DNA of 64,000 nt from Bdellovibrionales bacterium (GTDB taxonomy: Bacteria; Bdellovibrionota; Bdellovibrionia; Bdellovibrionales; UBA1609). Shown here piece after piece: positions 1 through 10,424 of this stretch. Under the pieces are notes generated by a model. That model was given only the letters and a program-made list of their open reading frames with translations, did no database searches and was not told where the DNA came from. The stretch spans positions 62,001-126,000 of the forward strand of contig JAHBUX010000003.1 of NCBI GenBank assembly GCA_019637855.1, written 5' to 3'. Numbering within the stretch: position 1 is the stretch's first letter; every line of letters begins with the position of its first letter. The position numbers and the translations under genes are program-made.

Positions 1-281
1 GCGGCGCCAGCCTTGGCGCCAATTGTACGATCGTTTGTGGAGTTACCGTGGGGGAATTCGCTTTCGTCGGCGCGGGGGCCGTGGTTTCAAAAGATGTTCC
101 CGCTCACGCTTTGGTCGTAGGCGTTCCAGCCCGCCGGCTCGGATGGATGTGTCAGTGTGGCATTCAGCTGACAGCCGACCGCGGAGATGTCTACTGTAAG
201 GCCTGTGAGTCCAGCTATCATATTCAGGGCGAAACGTGCCGCGCCAAAAAGCTTACTGGCATTATGGCTGACAAAAGCTGA
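1..281 (+). CDS. Sugar N-acetyltransferase, left-handed beta-helix (WbpD/WlbB-like), 5' truncated
   Basis: This is the C-terminal part of a hexapeptide-repeat acyltransferase whose 5' end lies outside the window; the open frame continues to the left edge. Repeats such as [17 protein letters not shown] are followed by [25 protein letters not shown], the usual end of the left-handed beta-helix of the WbpD/WlbB family. Those enzymes acetylate the 3-amino group of UDP-2-acetamido-3-amino-hexuronic acids. The last 45 residues hold a CxC...CxxC arrangement that could bind zinc, as the tails of some relatives do. A WbpB-like oxidoreductase and a WbpE-like aminotransferase lie at the other end of the locus (38248-40437), which fits this substrate. 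The family is clear; the exact sugar is inferred. Confidence 0.85.
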   Translation, partial: GASLGANCTIVCGVTVGEFAFVGAGAVVSKDVPAHALVVGVPARRLGWMCQCGIQLTADRGDVYCKACESSYHIQGETCRAKKLTGIMADKS

Positions 282-486
282 GGCAAATTCCTTTAACCAG
301 CCATAAACCTTCGACAGCTATCAATTTTATACAAACTGCTCCACCTCACCGACGATTTTTATAAACGCCCACTAAAAATATAGTATTAATTATTTATAAA
401 TAAATAACATTAGTATTTGCAATAACGAAGAGGACGTCGGAACGTTGTTAGAAACCAACCTTAGTTCAAATTCAAAAGGAGTTGAA

Positions 487-1263
487 ATGAACAAACGAGT
501 TCGTTACCTAGCAGTAGCTGGCATCGGCCTGATCGCCACTGTCGCACTTGCACAGCTTAAGCCCAATAGCTTGAATTTTGTTGCACCAACAATAAATGAC
601 AAAGCAAACGTGTACGAACCGAGAGTCGGCGAAATAGTCTACGATTCATCGGACTCTACTTTCTACGGTCGCTTCGATGTCGGCGGAATTCCCGACTGGC
701 AGCCTTTTTCAGCAGGCGCATCGACAAGTAATCCATCTGGAACAGTTATAATTTTCGCAGGTACGACCTGTCCCAGCGGTTATCTTCCCGCAGATGGAAA
801 ATCTTATCTTCAATCAAACCAAACTTCGCTTTTCGCCGCTATTTCTACTGCCCACGGGGATGGTAGCACCGGCTCTACCGGTGACGTTGGATGCCCCTCT
901 GGCTCTGGCTGCTTCAATGTGCCAGATTATCGCGGACGTTTTTTGCGCGGCGTGGATGCATCAACTGGACGTGACCCAGATGCAGCTACTGGACGCGTCG
1001 CTATGGCCGCAGGAGGAAACATCAATGACAACGTGGGCTCCGTCGAAGAAGATGCGTTTCAAGGTCACTACCACAGTATCCAAGGTGGCGTTTCAAGTGG
1101 TCCCGGTACTGTAACTCTACGCGCCCAAAATAGCGGTTCAGCCGGCGCTGGTACCTTTTTTACCATAGGCGCTCCAATCTCAGATGGCTCGAATGGAACT
1201 CCTCGCACAAGCAGCGAATCTCGTCCCAAAAATGCATTTGTTAACTATTGCATAAAAACGTAA
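487..1263 (+). CDS. Secreted phage-tail-collar-domain protein (tail-fibre-like)
   Basis: A 258-residue exported protein. The ATG at 487 is chosen because AAAAGGAG lies just upstream and the next 22 residues form a signal peptide ending ALAQ. Residues about 25-75 form a short N-terminal module ending in a YDSS...W(Q)PFSAG pattern that recurs in the protein at 8827. The rest looks like a phage tail collar domain: IIFAGTTCPSGYLPADG, then FNVPDYRGRFLRGVD, a His-rich HYHS stretch, and the typical end SRPKNAFVNYCIK. In phages this domain sits at fibre tips and trimerises. No other phage genes are nearby and the protein has a signal peptide, so a chromosomal surface adhesin or fibre is more likely than a prophage relic. 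The role is inferred. Confidence 0.85.
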   Translation: MNKRVRYLAVAGIGLIATVALAQLKPNSLNFVAPTINDKANVYEPRVGEIVYDSSDSTFYGRFDVGGIPDWQPFSAGASTSNPSGTVIIFAGTTCPSGYLPADGKSYLQSNQTSLFAAISTAHGDGSTGSTGDVGCPSGSGCFNVPDYRGRFLRGVDASTGRDPDAATGRVAMAAGGNINDNVGSVEEDAFQGHYHSIQGGVSSGPGTVTLRAQNSGSAGAGTFFTIGAPISDGSNGTPRTSSESRPKNAFVNYCIKT

Positions 1264-1271
1264 AGGATTTT

Positions 1272-1299
1272 GAGCTGGAAGGGGCATCTCTTCCAGCTC
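1272..1299 (+). terminator. Hairpin terminator candidate after the tail-collar gene
   Basis: A perfect 10-bp stem (GAGCTGGAAG / CTTCCAGCTC) with an 8-nt loop begins 9 bases after the stop codon at 1263. The T-run is weak, so termination is plausible rather than certain. The gene on the other strand ends at 1319, so the hairpin may serve both convergent genes. Confidence 0.6.
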
Positions 1300-1318
1300 T
1301 TATGGATGGAATCCGCCC

Positions 1319-2053
1319 CTAGCTTTTGGCCAGGCGACGGGAAGCGATCGCTAGTGTCGAGTCTTCGATAATATGAAACGGGAGCTGTTTAGAGTTACAA
1401 AACTCCATTACCGCGCGAGTAGACCCTAAATGGTTCCGATCTACATCGTGCCAAACAATAATGCCATCATCATTCAAACGCGAGAAGACCTTGGCACTGT
1501 CCACATGCACCATTTCATAGCTATGATCTGCGTCGATGAAAGCCATATCGATTTTTGGAATTTGCGAAAAGTCATAAGTGCGAGTATCGCCCCAAACTTG
1601 AATAATTTTGGACTCGAAAGCTGTACCTCTAAAATGCTCTCCGACAGGAAATGAACATAGCTCCTGCGGCCAATTAAATGTGCGGATCTCAGAGTTGGGG
1701 AGCACATTGGCAAAGTTAAGCGTGGTACGACCACGGAAAGTTCCGACCTCTAAGAGTCGTTTTGGCTGTAAGTGGCCTGCCAAATGACAAAGAATCGTGA
1801 GCTCCCTGGGGGACACTCCACCGGGCGTGAGGTCACCACGTAAAAGCGGTTTGCACGTAACTTGGTCTGGAAGACCTAAGCGCTCACAAAGATCTTCGAA
1901 AGAAATCATGACCTTCGAATCAGTGAAAAGAGGCTTCGCAGCAGCGTGCAAAACATTGTTCCATGGAAGATCGTTGATGCTGGCAAGAGAGGATGGCTGA
2001 CTTAGTACTGCCATCACCTGTTTAACCCGTTTTACAATCTGAAAACTGCGCAT
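1319..2053 (-). CDS. Class I SAM-dependent methyltransferase (Methyltransf_24 / CmcI-like)
   Basis: A 244-residue protein if started at ATG 2053; a GTG at 2068 is the alternative. The Rossmann motif I is LLEVGTFRGRTTL, followed by an acidic position in the second strand and by MAFIDADHSYE, typical of the Methyltransf_24 group that includes CmcI-type and O-methyltransferase-like enzymes. The IVWHDVDR segment supports the family. It is followed, beyond a 59-base gap, by a sugar-phosphate transferase and an aminotransferase on the same strand, so it probably methylates a sugar or glycolipid of the surface polysaccharide. The substrate cannot be read from sequence. Confidence 0.8.
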   Translation of the reverse strand: MRSFQIVKRVKQVMAVLSQPSSLASINDLPWNNVLHAAAKPLFTDSKVMISFEDLCERLGLPDQVTCKPLLRGDLTPGGVSPRELTILCHLAGHLQPKRLLEVGTFRGRTTLNFANVLPNSEIRTFNWPQELCSFPVGEHFRGTAFESKIIQVWGDTRTYDFSQIPKIDMAFIDADHSYEMVHVDSAKVFSRLNDDGIIVWHDVDRNHLGSTRAVMEFCNSKQLPFHIIEDSTLAIASRRLAKS

Positions 2054-2112
2054 GGTAAGACACCCCACTTTTTAATCGCCTACCTTATCCATCCCCCGTT
2101 TTGGAGGCAAGA

Positions 2113-2748
2113 TCAATGCGACGGAGGCGTTAACCTTAGCATAGAAAATAGGTTGATACGGATCCCCAAAGGTCGCAATACCGTGAGTACGATTACGACC
2201 AGGTCACTTACCATTCCACTTTTCTCAGCGTACTCGAGGTTTATTCGAATCTTTTCAGGCATTAGGGTCTGCAGGTAATATGCTTCTGGATCATTAACAC
2301 CCCCTAGAATTTCTGCCTCATTGTAAAATGCGAACGAAGCCGGATCAGTTATGCCAGGCAACAACTGCAATACCCGTTTCTGCACTGGAGAATATTTATC
2401 CGTGTACCTCTGAACCTCTGGTCGAGGCCCTACAAAACTCATTTCGCCCAGCAGCACATTCCAAAGCTGGGGCAACTCGTCCAACTTCGTCTTACGTAAA
2501 AAGTGGCCCATAGCTGTGATACGGGAGTCCGTTCCAATCGTAATTGCAGGACCCAACGAATCAGGTTGAACCCGCATACTCCGGAACTTCCACATCCGGA
2601 AAGGTTTGCCCCCCAAACCTGTGCGCCATTGGCCAAAAAAAACAGGGCCACCATCGCCCAGCTTAACTGCGATCGCACTAATTAAAAATAAGGGAAACAA
2701 GATGATGAGCCCCAAGAGAGCCGCCATGAAATCAAAAATTCGCTTCAT
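2113..2748 (-). CDS. Initiating sugar-phosphate transferase (PglC/WcaJ C-domain type)
   Basis: A 211-residue bacterial sugar transferase (PF02397 family). It moves a sugar-1-phosphate from a UDP-sugar to undecaprenyl phosphate at the inner membrane and starts repeat-unit synthesis. It has the small PglC-like form: MKRIFDF at the start, one hydrophobic re-entrant helix (residues about 8-30), then [36 protein letters not shown] and GPRPE. All are conserved active-site blocks. Its ATG overlaps the stop of the upstream aminotransferase by 4 bp (2745-2748), so the two are translationally coupled. With the PglF-like dehydratase at 40572 this suggests a diamino- or amino-sugar as first sugar. Confidence 0.92.
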   Translation of the reverse strand: MKRIFDFMAALLGLIILFPLFLISAIAVKLGDGGPVFFGQWRTGLGGKPFRMWKFRSMRVQPDSLGPAITIGTDSRITAMGHFLRKTKLDELPQLWNVLLGEMSFVGPRPEVQRYTDKYSPVQKRVLQLLPGITDPASFAFYNEAEILGGVNDPEAYYLQTLMPEKIRINLEYAEKSGMVSDLVVIVLTVLRPLGIRINLFSMLRLTPPSH

Positions 2749-3908
2749 CTCGCAAACTTCTTACAAATATCATCCACCGCTTCGACCACGTCTTCAGCGT
2801 CGGCCGTGGTCATCTTTGAACTCAAAGGCAAACTCACCATGCGCTGGAAAGCCCAATGTGCATTCGGAAAACTCTCCGGCGTCCAACCATATTTTTTGGC
2901 GTAATAGGTCAACATATGTACAGGCAAATAATGAACGGAGCTTCCAATGTTGCGCTCGCCGAGTTCGACGATGAACTGATCACGATCAATGTTTAAGCTA
3001 TCGAGATTTAGCAAAATAACAAACAGATGATGTGAGGACTGAACATCCGGACGAGTGCGCACCAGTTTCAGATATTTTGAATCCTTAAAAGCGTTTTCAT
3101 AGAGGCGAACGACGGCCATACGCGCACTATAGAGTTCATCCAACCGATTGAGTTGCGCCAAACCCAAAGCAGACGCCATATCTGGGAGATTATATTTATA
3201 ACCAGGCTCAACAACGTCATACTTCCAAGAAGCACCCTTAGAAAAACGGTTCCAAGCATCTCGGCTAAGCCCGTGCAGTGCCAACACGCGGGCTTGATCG
3301 ACAAGAGCTTTACTTCCGGTCAGCATCCCACCTTCACCCGACGTGATATTCTTGGTGGCATAAAATGAAAAGGTGGCCAGGTTCTCTGTATCCCCTACCC
3401 ATTTCGCACCAATTTTCGAAGGCATGCAATGAGCCGCATCTTCAACCACCTTAACGCCATGCTTTGCCGCTAAAGCGTTGATCGTATCCATGTCACAGGG
3501 CTGCCCCGCATAATGAACAGGTGTGATGACCTTGGTCTTCTTGGTGATCGCACGTTCAATTTCTTTAGGATCGATAAGAAGCGTTTCTCGATCAATATCG
3601 GCCAAACGAGTTGTTCCGCCCAGATGCTCAACTACGTTGGCGGTGGCGCAAAACGTGAGAGGTGTAGTGATCATCTCATCGCCCTCACCCACTCCGTGGA
3701 CCGCCATCGCCAAATGTAGACCCGCAGTACAAGAGTTTAGAGCCAAAGCGGCAGGAGCATTTACTCTCTTCTGAAACGCTTGTTCGAACTCTTTGGTCTT
3801 GGGGCCAGAGGAAAGCCAAAGTCCCTCTTTAACAACCGCCATTACGGCTTGCACTTCGGCTTCGCTCAATGCGGGAGGAGAAAAAGATAAAAACGATTCA
3901 CGGGCCAT
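2745..3908 (-). CDS. DegT/DnrJ/EryC1/StrS sugar aminotransferase (PglE/WecE-like)
   Basis: A PLP enzyme of 387 residues that aminates a nucleotide-linked keto sugar. The ATG at 3908 starts the standard N-terminus (MARESFLSFSPPALSE). An open frame extends up to 4058 but lacks family similarity and would overlap metF. Lys186 in FSFYATKNITSGEGGML is the expected Schiff-base lysine, and the VEDAAH segment is the PLP-ring site. It overlaps the PglC-like transferase gene by 4 bp. Acting after the 4,6-dehydratase at 40572, it would make a 4-amino-4,6-dideoxy sugar. That pairing is inferred from families and not from adjacency. Confidence 0.88.
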   Translation of the reverse strand: MARESFLSFSPPALSEAEVQAVMAVVKEGLWLSSGPKTKEFEQAFQKRVNAPAALALNSCTAGLHLAMAVHGVGEGDEMITTPLTFCATANVVEHLGGTTRLADIDRETLLIDPKEIERAITKKTKVITPVHYAGQPCDMDTINALAAKHGVKVVEDAAHCMPSKIGAKWVGDTENLATFSFYATKNITSGEGGMLTGSKALVDQARVLALHGLSRDAWNRFSKGASWKYDVVEPGYKYNLPDMASALGLAQLNRLDELYSARMAVVRLYENAFKDSKYLKLVRTRPDVQSSHHLFVILLNLDSLNIDRDQFIVELGERNIGSSVHYLPVHMLTYYAKKYGWTPESFPNAHWAFQRMVSLPLSSKMTTADAEDVVEAVDDICKKFAR

Positions 3909-4040
3909 ACAACACTCGCTCTTGTTTCGGCCAGTCTGTGACCAAGCTTTCGCAAATGCAACAGGCTCCGGTGACTCGGCGGGCCACATCGGCTTTACTC
4001 TTGCCTCACCGACCCCAAGCCCGCATAAATATTGAGATCT

Positions 4041-4985
4041 ATGCGAGTTATCGACCATATCAATGCTGCCACTGGGCCGTCATTTTCTGCTGAAATTATT
4101 CCCCCTCCACGCGGCCGTAGTGTTCGCGATTTGATTGAGGTTGTGGAATGCCTAGGGCCCGTACGACCACGCTGGATCGATGTCACTTCGCACTCTTCCA
4201 CCGCCAACATCCATGAAGATGCCAAAGGCAACTTGCGCCGTAAGATTTTTAAGAAACGTCCTGGCACGATCGGCATCTGCGGAGTTATACAAAATCGCTT
4301 TAAGATCGACACTGTCGCCCACGTACTCTGCCAGGGCTTTACTCGCGAAGAGACCGAAGACGCTTTGATCGAGCTCAATTTCCTAGGTGTTGAAAACATT
4401 CTCGCATTGCGCGGTGACGGCTCTAACTACGACAAACCCGTCGACAAACATCGCTCGGTAAATACCTATGCTTGTGACTTGGTAAAACAGGTCAAAGATT
4501 TGCGCGATGGCCAATACTTGGAAGATATCAGCAACTCTGTGGCTCTCGATTTTTGCGTAGGCGTTGCTGGCTACCCTGAAAAGCATTTTGAAGCCGCCAA
4601 TATGAAAACCGACCTTATGTATCTTAAGAAGAAGGTCGATGCCGGCGCCGAATACATCATTACGCAGATGTTTTTCAACAACGATCGCTTCTTCAGTTTC
4701 GTGAAAGAGTGTCGTGAAATCGGCATCAAGGTGCCGATCATTCCTGGCATTAAGGTGTTACGTTCGCTCAGTCAGCTACGTTCAATTCCCCGAACTTTCC
4801 ATATCGACTTACCTGACGCTCTCGTAGATGAAGTTATGGAAACGCCTGAGCATGTTCAGACGATTGGACGGCGCTGGGCCGAAAATCAAGTCAAAGCCTT
4901 GCTGGATAAGGGCTTCAACAATATTCACTTTTACGTCATGCAAGACGCGAATATGGTGTCACAGATCGTTCAGACGGTAAGCTAA
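4041..4985 (+). CDS. metF: Methylenetetrahydrofolate reductase
   Basis: A 314-residue TIM-barrel flavoprotein that reduces 5,10-methylene-THF to 5-methyl-THF, the methyl donor for methionine synthase. Conserved segments are [11 protein letters not shown] (the E of the catalytic FE motif), [14 protein letters not shown], and [19 protein letters not shown] 4041 is preferred over a TTG at 4032. The stop TAA shares one base with the ATG of metH (4985), so the pair is tightly coupled. The gene is divergent from the aminotransferase at 3908 and appears to be housekeeping inserted between glycan genes. Confidence 0.95.
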   Translation: MRVIDHINAATGPSFSAEIIPPPRGRSVRDLIEVVECLGPVRPRWIDVTSHSSTANIHEDAKGNLRRKIFKKRPGTIGICGVIQNRFKIDTVAHVLCQGFTREETEDALIELNFLGVENILALRGDGSNYDKPVDKHRSVNTYACDLVKQVKDLRDGQYLEDISNSVALDFCVGVAGYPEKHFEAANMKTDLMYLKKKVDAGAEYIITQMFFNNDRFFSFVKECREIGIKVPIIPGIKVLRSLSQLRSIPRTFHIDLPDALVDEVMETPEHVQTIGRRWAENQVKALLDKGFNNIHFYVMQDANMVSQIVQTVS

Positions 4986-7900
4986 TGGTTTCAGCCGGTA
5001 CATTAAAAGAACTCACTGAAGCCATGCGCTCGCGCATCCTTATTCTGGATGGGGCCATGGGTTCGCTTATGCAGCAGAACAAGTTTGTCGAAGAGGACTT
5101 TCGCGGCGAACGCTTTAAAGACTTTCCAGTTTTAGTTAAAGGAAACTTCGACCTTCTGAATCTAACTCAGCCTAAAGCAGTACAAGATATCCATTTAGCC
5201 TACCTAGAAGCAGGCGCTGAAATTATTGAGACCAACAGCTTCAATGCCAATCGCATTTCACAAGCCGAATTCAAAATGGAAGACTTGGCCGCCGAGATGA
5301 GCCGCGAATCGGCTCGCCTTGCTCGCGAGACCGCCGATGCTTACACGGCTCGCACCGGCCGGCGCGTGTATGTTGCGGGTTCATTGGGCCCGACCAATCG
5401 AACCGCTTCGCTCTCTCCTGACATCAGTCGTCCCGCGTTTCGGGCCGTCAGCTATGACCAATTGAAAGAAGCGTATTTTGAGCAAGCCGAAGCGCTGATT
5501 GCCGGTGGTGCAGATCTTCTGCTACCCGAGACGACCTTTGATACATTGAATCTCAAAGCGTGCTTGGCTGCGATTCAAGAACTCGAAGCAAAGCTTGGCT
5601 TTAAACTTCCGGTCATTGTCAGCCTTACGGTTTCCGATAAGTCTGGTCGAGTTCTCTCGGGGCAGACCCTAGAGGCCGCTTATATTTCGATTCGCCACGC
5701 TCAACCGATGGCCGTTGGAATGAATTGCGCGCTCGGTGGCGAGGAAATGATTCCTTTAATGGCCGACATGTCTCGCTATGTGGACACAGCGATCAGCTGT
5801 TATCCCAACGCCGGCCTACCGAATCCGTTGGCCCCTACCGGCTACGACGAAACACCGGATTCTTTTTCGAGCTACCTCGAAAAAATGGCCACTGAGGGCA
5901 ATATCAATATTGCCGGTGGATGCTGCGGCACTACGCCCGCGCATATCCAAGCATTGGTAGAGAAACTAAAATCAGTTAAGCCACGCACCATGCCCGCATT
6001 AAAACCGACTCTGACCCTTTCAGGACTCGAGCCCGCACGCTTTCGCGAGGATATGGGCGCACCTTTTTGGCTCGTGGGGGAACGCACCAATGTGACTGGA
6101 TCCCCCCGTTTTGCGAAGGCCGTTAAAGCTGGCCAATGGGAAGCTGGACTTGAAATCGCACGCCAGCAAGTGAGTGCCGGCGCCAATGTTATCGATGTGA
6201 ATTTTGACGAAGCCCTGCTTGATGGCGTGGCTTCCATGCAGCACTTCCTCTACTTAATCGCTTCTGAACCCGACATCAGTCGCATTCCGATTATGATCGA
6301 CAGCTCGCGCTGGGAGATCTTGGAAGAGGGCTTGAAATGCATTCAGGGCAAGTGTGCCGTAAATTCGATCTCGCTTAAGGATGGCGAAGCGGCATTTTTG
6401 GAAAAAGCCCGCTTGCTTAAAAAGTACGGCGCCGCGGCCGTGGTTATGGCCTTCGATGAAAAAGGCCAAGCCTGCACTGTCGAAGAAAAAGTGTCGATCT
6501 GCACACGTGCTTATAAGCTCTTGGTCGAAAAAGCTGAATTCCCTGCATGCGATATAATTTTTGATCCTAATATCCTAGCCATTGCCACCGGAATCGCAGA
6601 ACACAACGAGTACGCAAAAAGTTTTATTGAGTGCATTCCGCTGATTAAAAAAGCCTGCCCAGGGGTTCGGATCTCCGGCGGCGTATCTAACTTATCCTTT
6701 AGCTTCCGCGGGCAAAACTTGATTCGCGAAGCTCTCCATACTGTATTCTTGCATCATGCAATCAAGGCCGGGATGGATATGGCCATCGTCAATGCCGGAA
6801 TGATCCAGGTGTATGAGCAATTGGATCCGGAATTGCGCGAGCTGTGCGAACGAGTCATTTGGAACAAAGATTCCGAAGCAACAGAAGCGTTGCTCAACTA
6901 TTCGCTCACTCATAAAAGCGATAAGTCAGCCAGCACTGCCACGACCAGTGAAGAGTGGCGCGAAAAACCCGTGGCTGAGCGTTTATCACACGCTCTTGTC
7001 AACGGCATTGAGAAATACGCCGAAGCCGATGCACTAGAAGCCTTCAAGAATTTGGGCTCAGCCTTAAAAGTCATCGAAGGTCCGCTGATGGACGGAATGA
7101 AGGTCGTGGGCGATCTTTTTGGCGACGGCAAAATGTTTTTACCTCAAGTGGTCAAAAGCGCGCGCGTGATGAAGCGGGCTGTGGCCGCACTTGAGCCGTT
7201 TATGCTCAAGGATGCCAGCAATGCTCCGGCAAAAGATAAATTCCTGATCGCCACTGTAAAAGGTGATGTTCACGATATCGGCAAGAACATCGTTGGCGTG
7301 GTCTTGACCTGCAACGGCTATCAAGTGATCGACCTCGGCGTTATGGTTGCAGCCGATAAAATCATCGATACGGCCATTAAAGAGAAAGTTCAGTTCGTAG
7401 GACTTAGCGGCCTGATTACACCTTCGTTGGACGAGATGTCCTTTGTCGCTCAGCAGTTTGAAAGCAAGGGTTTGAACATGCCGATCTTTATCGGCGGGGC
7501 TACGACCTCCCAGCTCCATACGGCGGTGAAGATCGCTCCCAACTACAGCGGGGCCATTCAACACGTCAAAGATGCCTCACTAGTGGTTCAAGCGTGTGCA
7601 GCGCTGACCGGAGATAAGAGCGAAAGCCAAACCGCTGAGATCAAAGATATGCAGCAGAAGCTGCGCGACAATTTCGCCAAAAGAGACGCCGCCTCCATTC
7701 TTCCTTTGGAAGAAGCCAGGGCGCGCCGCTATTTGCCCGATTGGAAGTCGGTTCCTGTCGCACGCCCTACTCGCGTGGGTGCTTTTGATCTGAGCATTTC
7801 ATTTGATGATTTACTGAAGTGGATCGATTGGTCGCCATTCTTTTGGACATGGGAGCTTAAGGGCAAATTCCCAGGGATTCTGAATCACCCGCAGTATGGT

Positions 7901-8635
7901 GTCGCGGCCCGAGATATTTACGACGAAGCGACCGCAATGATCGAAAAGATCCGCACAGAGGGTTGGCTAAAACCGAGGGTTCGGCTTGGGATCTTTAGAG
8001 CCAATTCTTTCAACGAATCTGTTCGTATCTTTCGCGGCAATGATCCGATGGACATTCATTTCCTGCGCCAGCAAGCGAAAGACTCCAAGTCCAACCTCTG
8101 CTTGTCTGACTATATTGCGCCGCTAGACAGCGGGCGTGAGGATTATATTGGTGTATTTGCCGTCACCTCTGGCGATGAGATCCAAAAGCGCGCGATCGCA
8201 ATGCAGGCCGCAAATGACGACTATGGCTCGATCATTATGAAGTCTTTAGGCGATCGCTTTGCCGAAGCACTTGCCGAGTGGGCCCATCACGAGTTCCGCA
8301 CAATTTGCGGGATAAAAGAGAACTTCAATCTGGAAGAGCTGCTCGAAGAAAAATACCAAGGTATCCGCCCGGCGCCAGGCTATCCTGCCTGCCCGGATCA
8401 CGCGCTTAAGGTCGACATTTGGAAGCTTTTAGGTGGCTCTGATGCCATCGGTGCACGTCTTACAGAAACATATGCGATGGATCCACCGGGGACTGTTAGC
8501 GGCTTTATATTCCTCAACCCCGACTCCAAATATTTTCGAGTGCAGGGCGTCGGCGACGATCAAGTGGCAAGCCTTAGCAAGTTACGCAATCACGCACCTG
8601 AGCAAGTCAGCCGCTTCCTTGCAACCTTTTTGTAG
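4985..8635 (+). CDS. metH: Cobalamin-dependent methionine synthase
   Basis: A full-length, 1216-residue MetH that transfers methyl from 5-methyl-THF to homocysteine through cobalamin. The homocysteine domain covers residues 1-330, with zinc cysteines in GMNCALGG and [10 protein letters not shown]. The pterin-binding domain spans about 350-620 ([11 protein letters not shown]). The B12 cap is about 655-745. The B12 domain includes [13 protein letters not shown] near residue 760, whose His is the lower axial ligand. The AdoMet reactivation domain covers about 890-1216 ([12 protein letters not shown]). All four modules are intact. It is the second gene of the metF-metH operon. Confidence 0.97.
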   Translation: MVSAGTLKELTEAMRSRILILDGAMGSLMQQNKFVEEDFRGERFKDFPVLVKGNFDLLNLTQPKAVQDIHLAYLEAGAEIIETNSFNANRISQAEFKMEDLAAEMSRESARLARETADAYTARTGRRVYVAGSLGPTNRTASLSPDISRPAFRAVSYDQLKEAYFEQAEALIAGGADLLLPETTFDTLNLKACLAAIQELEAKLGFKLPVIVSLTVSDKSGRVLSGQTLEAAYISIRHAQPMAVGMNCALGGEEMIPLMADMSRYVDTAISCYPNAGLPNPLAPTGYDETPDSFSSYLEKMATEGNINIAGGCCGTTPAHIQALVEKLKSVKPRTMPALKPTLTLSGLEPARFREDMGAPFWLVGERTNVTGSPRFAKAVKAGQWEAGLEIARQQVSAGANVIDVNFDEALLDGVASMQHFLYLIASEPDISRIPIMIDSSRWEILEEGLKCIQGKCAVNSISLKDGEAAFLEKARLLKKYGAAAVVMAFDEKGQACTVEEKVSICTRAYKLLVEKAEFPACDIIFDPNILAIATGIAEHNEYAKSFIECIPLIKKACPGVRISGGVSNLSFSFRGQNLIREALHTVFLHHAIKAGMDMAIVNAGMIQVYEQLDPELRELCERVIWNKDSEATEALLNYSLTHKSDKSASTATTSEEWREKPVAERLSHALVNGIEKYAEADALEAFKNLGSALKVIEGPLMDGMKVVGDLFGDGKMFLPQVVKSARVMKRAVAALEPFMLKDASNAPAKDKFLIATVKGDVHDIGKNIVGVVLTCNGYQVIDLGVMVAADKIIDTAIKEKVQFVGLSGLITPSLDEMSFVAQQFESKGLNMPIFIGGATTSQLHTAVKIAPNYSGAIQHVKDASLVVQACAALTGDKSESQTAEIKDMQQKLRDNFAKRDAASILPLEEARARRYLPDWKSVPVARPTRVGAFDLSISFDDLLKWIDWSPFFWTWELKGKFPGILNHPQYGVAARDIYDEATAMIEKIRTEGWLKPRVRLGIFRANSFNESVRIFRGNDPMDIHFLRQQAKDSKSNLCLSDYIAPLDSGREDYIGVFAVTSGDEIQKRAIAMQAANDDYGSIIMKSLGDRFAEALAEWAHHEFRTICGIKENFNLEELLEEKYQGIRPAPGYPACPDHALKVDIWKLLGGSDAIGARLTETYAMDPPGTVSGFIFLNPDSKYFRVQGVGDDQVASLSKLRNHAPEQVSRFLATFL

Positions 8636-8826
8636 TCAAACTGAGTAAGTTCATATCAATGCACAGGGAGTTCTCACGACTTCCACCGATAACATATACT
8701 TAACGCCTCGCACTGGCCATTTCTTAATTTTTCATATAAATAAACAAAATTAAATGATTTGAAGTAAGTGGCTAATCAATAAATAGTTACAAAACAAAAG
8801 TTAGTTAATCCCAAATAGGAGGGGAA

Positions 8827-9714
8827 ATGAAGAGGTCACTAATTGCGATTTTATTCTCAGCTGTCACTGCGCTGACTGTGCAGTCCGCGCTAGCCGGCGA
8901 CATGCGTCTTCTGGGCGTCGGCTTCGGCGCTCCAGAACTTGATGGCACCGCAGCTATTCCAAATCCTGAAACCGGTGCAATTATCTTAGATAGCAGCGGT
9001 CCTGCCTTCAAAGGATTTGATGGAACCGCATGGCAGACCTTTTCTGGCGGCGGGCCAACAACAACCCCTACCGTTCAGAAGTTCACCTCTGGTTCAGGTA
9101 CATATACAACCCCGGCAGGCACTCGCTACATTCGAGTCCGCATGGTTGGCGGCGGCGGTGGCGGCGGTGGCTCAGCAACTAGCAGCGCGAACAACGGCGG
9201 CACAGGCGGTACAGGTGGTACCACTAGCTTCGGGTCAATCCTGTCTTGCGATGGCGGTGCTGGTGGAGCGGGAGGTACTAACAGCGGTGTAGGTGGTGCT
9301 GGTGGGGCGGTGACGGTAAACAGTCCCGCAGTGGCAACAGTTTCCCTTCCTGGCGCGCGTGGCGGGAGCGCTACGCAGATGAACGGCACCGGGGTATTTT
9401 ATGCAACTGGTGCCGCCGGTGGCAATTCCCCCTTTGGCAGCGCAGGAGGAAGCTCTGGGGCTGACACCGTAGGAAACCCGGCGCACGCAAATACAGGATC
9501 GGGCGGCGGCGGAGGATCCGGTGGATCAACAGCTGCGCAGAACGGCGGAGCTGGTGGCGGTTCCGGCGGTTACATTGAAGCCCTGATATCAAACCCCTCC
9601 GCCACTTACGCCTACAGCGTCGGAGCAGCTGGAACCGTGGGCACAGCAGGAACTAGTGGCCGTAATGGTGGAGCCGGCGGCTCAGGCGTCATCATCGTAG
9701 AGGAGTTTTACTGA
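8827..9714 (+). CDS. Secreted glycine-rich tail-fibre-like protein
   Basis: A 295-residue exported protein with a strong ribosome site (TAGGAGGGG) before ATG 8827 and a signal peptide ending SALAG. Residues about 25-75 carry an N-terminal module (GAIILDSS, then F-x-G-F-D-G-x-x-W-Q-x-FSGG) like that of the protein at 487. After a Thr/Pro linker comes FTSGSGTYTTPAGTRYIRVRMVGGGGGGGGS, here in two parts: a short beta segment common at tail-fibre tips and then a long glycine-rich region of many GG/GGS/GGA repeats. It ends GGSGVIIVEEFY. Such polyglycine domains fold as bundled type II helices in phage adhesins. Nothing else phage-related is near. A surface adhesin or fibre role is inferred. Confidence 0.85.
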   Translation: MKRSLIAILFSAVTALTVQSALAGDMRLLGVGFGAPELDGTAAIPNPETGAIILDSSGPAFKGFDGTAWQTFSGGGPTTTPTVQKFTSGSGTYTTPAGTRYIRVRMVGGGGGGGGSATSSANNGGTGGTGGTTSFGSILSCDGGAGGAGGTNSGVGGAGGAVTVNSPAVATVSLPGARGGSATQMNGTGVFYATGAAGGNSPFGSAGGSSGADTVGNPAHANTGSGGGGGSGGSTAAQNGGAGGGSGGYIEALISNPSATYAYSVGAAGTVGTAGTSGRNGGAGGSGVIIVEEFY

Positions 9715-9740
9715 ATAGGTGCAGATTAGATCCCAAGACT

Positions 9741-9764
9741 GGGCCTGAGGTTTTCCTTGGGCCC
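9741..9764 (+). terminator. Strong hairpin after the glycine-rich gene
   Basis: A 10-bp stem (GGGCCTGAGG with CCTTGGGCCC, two G-U pairs) closes a TTTT loop 27 bases past the stop codon. There is no T-run after it, so it may terminate weakly or protect the 3' end. Confidence 0.4.
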
Positions 9765-9881
9765 AATAACAAAAGTCTGCCGAGATAGCCGTCTCTAAAT
9801 ATGTAGAGATAAAAAATAATAAATAAAACTGGTGTCACTCCGACCTTTCTTAGGCAACAATGCGCCTGAAAAAGGACTAAA

Positions 9882-10397
9882 ATGAATACAACCTCCACAT
9901 CAAGTTCGATCCATCAGGCTCTAGCCAATGTAGCCGCCGTAGTTATGGACGTAGACGGCGTCCTCACCGACGGAAAAATCTGGCTAGGTGACGATGGCGA
10001 ATGGCGCCGCTTCTTTTACATTCGTGATGGTCACGGGATTAAAGAAATAATCGCACGTGGCTACAAAGTCGCCTGGATCACGGGCTCGAAATCTATCGAC
10101 ATATCTGAGCGAGCCAAACGACTTGGGATTCACTATCTCGCCGAAGGCCAAAAAAACAAAGTGGAGGCTCTGAAAGAGTTCTTCCGCCAACATGATCTGA
10201 CAAAAGAGCAAACCGTTTACATTGGCGATGACACTGTCGATCTACCAGTCATGGAAATGTGCGGACTACGCGTTACTGTCCCCGACGCGATTGAAGAGGT
10301 CGCCGCATTTGCCCACCACACCACGACCCGGCGCGGAGGGGATGGGGCGGTTCGAGAGCTCTGCGACCTCCTTCTAGCTTTTGGTCCCTACAAGTAG
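9882..10397 (+). CDS. kdsC: 3-deoxy-D-manno-octulosonate 8-phosphate phosphatase
   Basis: A 171-residue C0-type HAD phosphatase that dephosphorylates Kdo-8-phosphate to Kdo. Motif I is MDVDGVLTDGKIW, motif II lies in WITGSKS, motif III is the Lys in GQKNKVEAL, and motif IV is YIGDDTVDLPVM. These match KdsC, which works as a tetramer without a cap domain. AAAGGA precedes ATG 9882 at normal spacing. It is first in a kdsC-kdsA-exporter operon, so Kdo synthesis is linked to polysaccharide export here. Confidence 0.93.
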   Translation: MNTTSTSSSIHQALANVAAVVMDVDGVLTDGKIWLGDDGEWRRFFYIRDGHGIKEIIARGYKVAWITGSKSIDISERAKRLGIHYLAEGQKNKVEALKEFFRQHDLTKEQTVYIGDDTVDLPVMEMCGLRVTVPDAIEEVAAFAHHTTTRRGGDGAVRELCDLLLAFGPYK

Positions 10398-10424
10398 TAG
10401 AGTGCTTACAAAAATGAGGAAAAT

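Noticed and set aside
487-1263. Prophage remnant suggested by the tail collar domain
   Set aside because: The protein has a signal peptide, and there are no capsid, terminase, integrase or lysis genes within the window.
3909-4058. N-terminal extension of the DegT aminotransferase to 437 residues
   Set aside because: The extra 50 residues have no family similarity and would overlap the metF start on the other strand.
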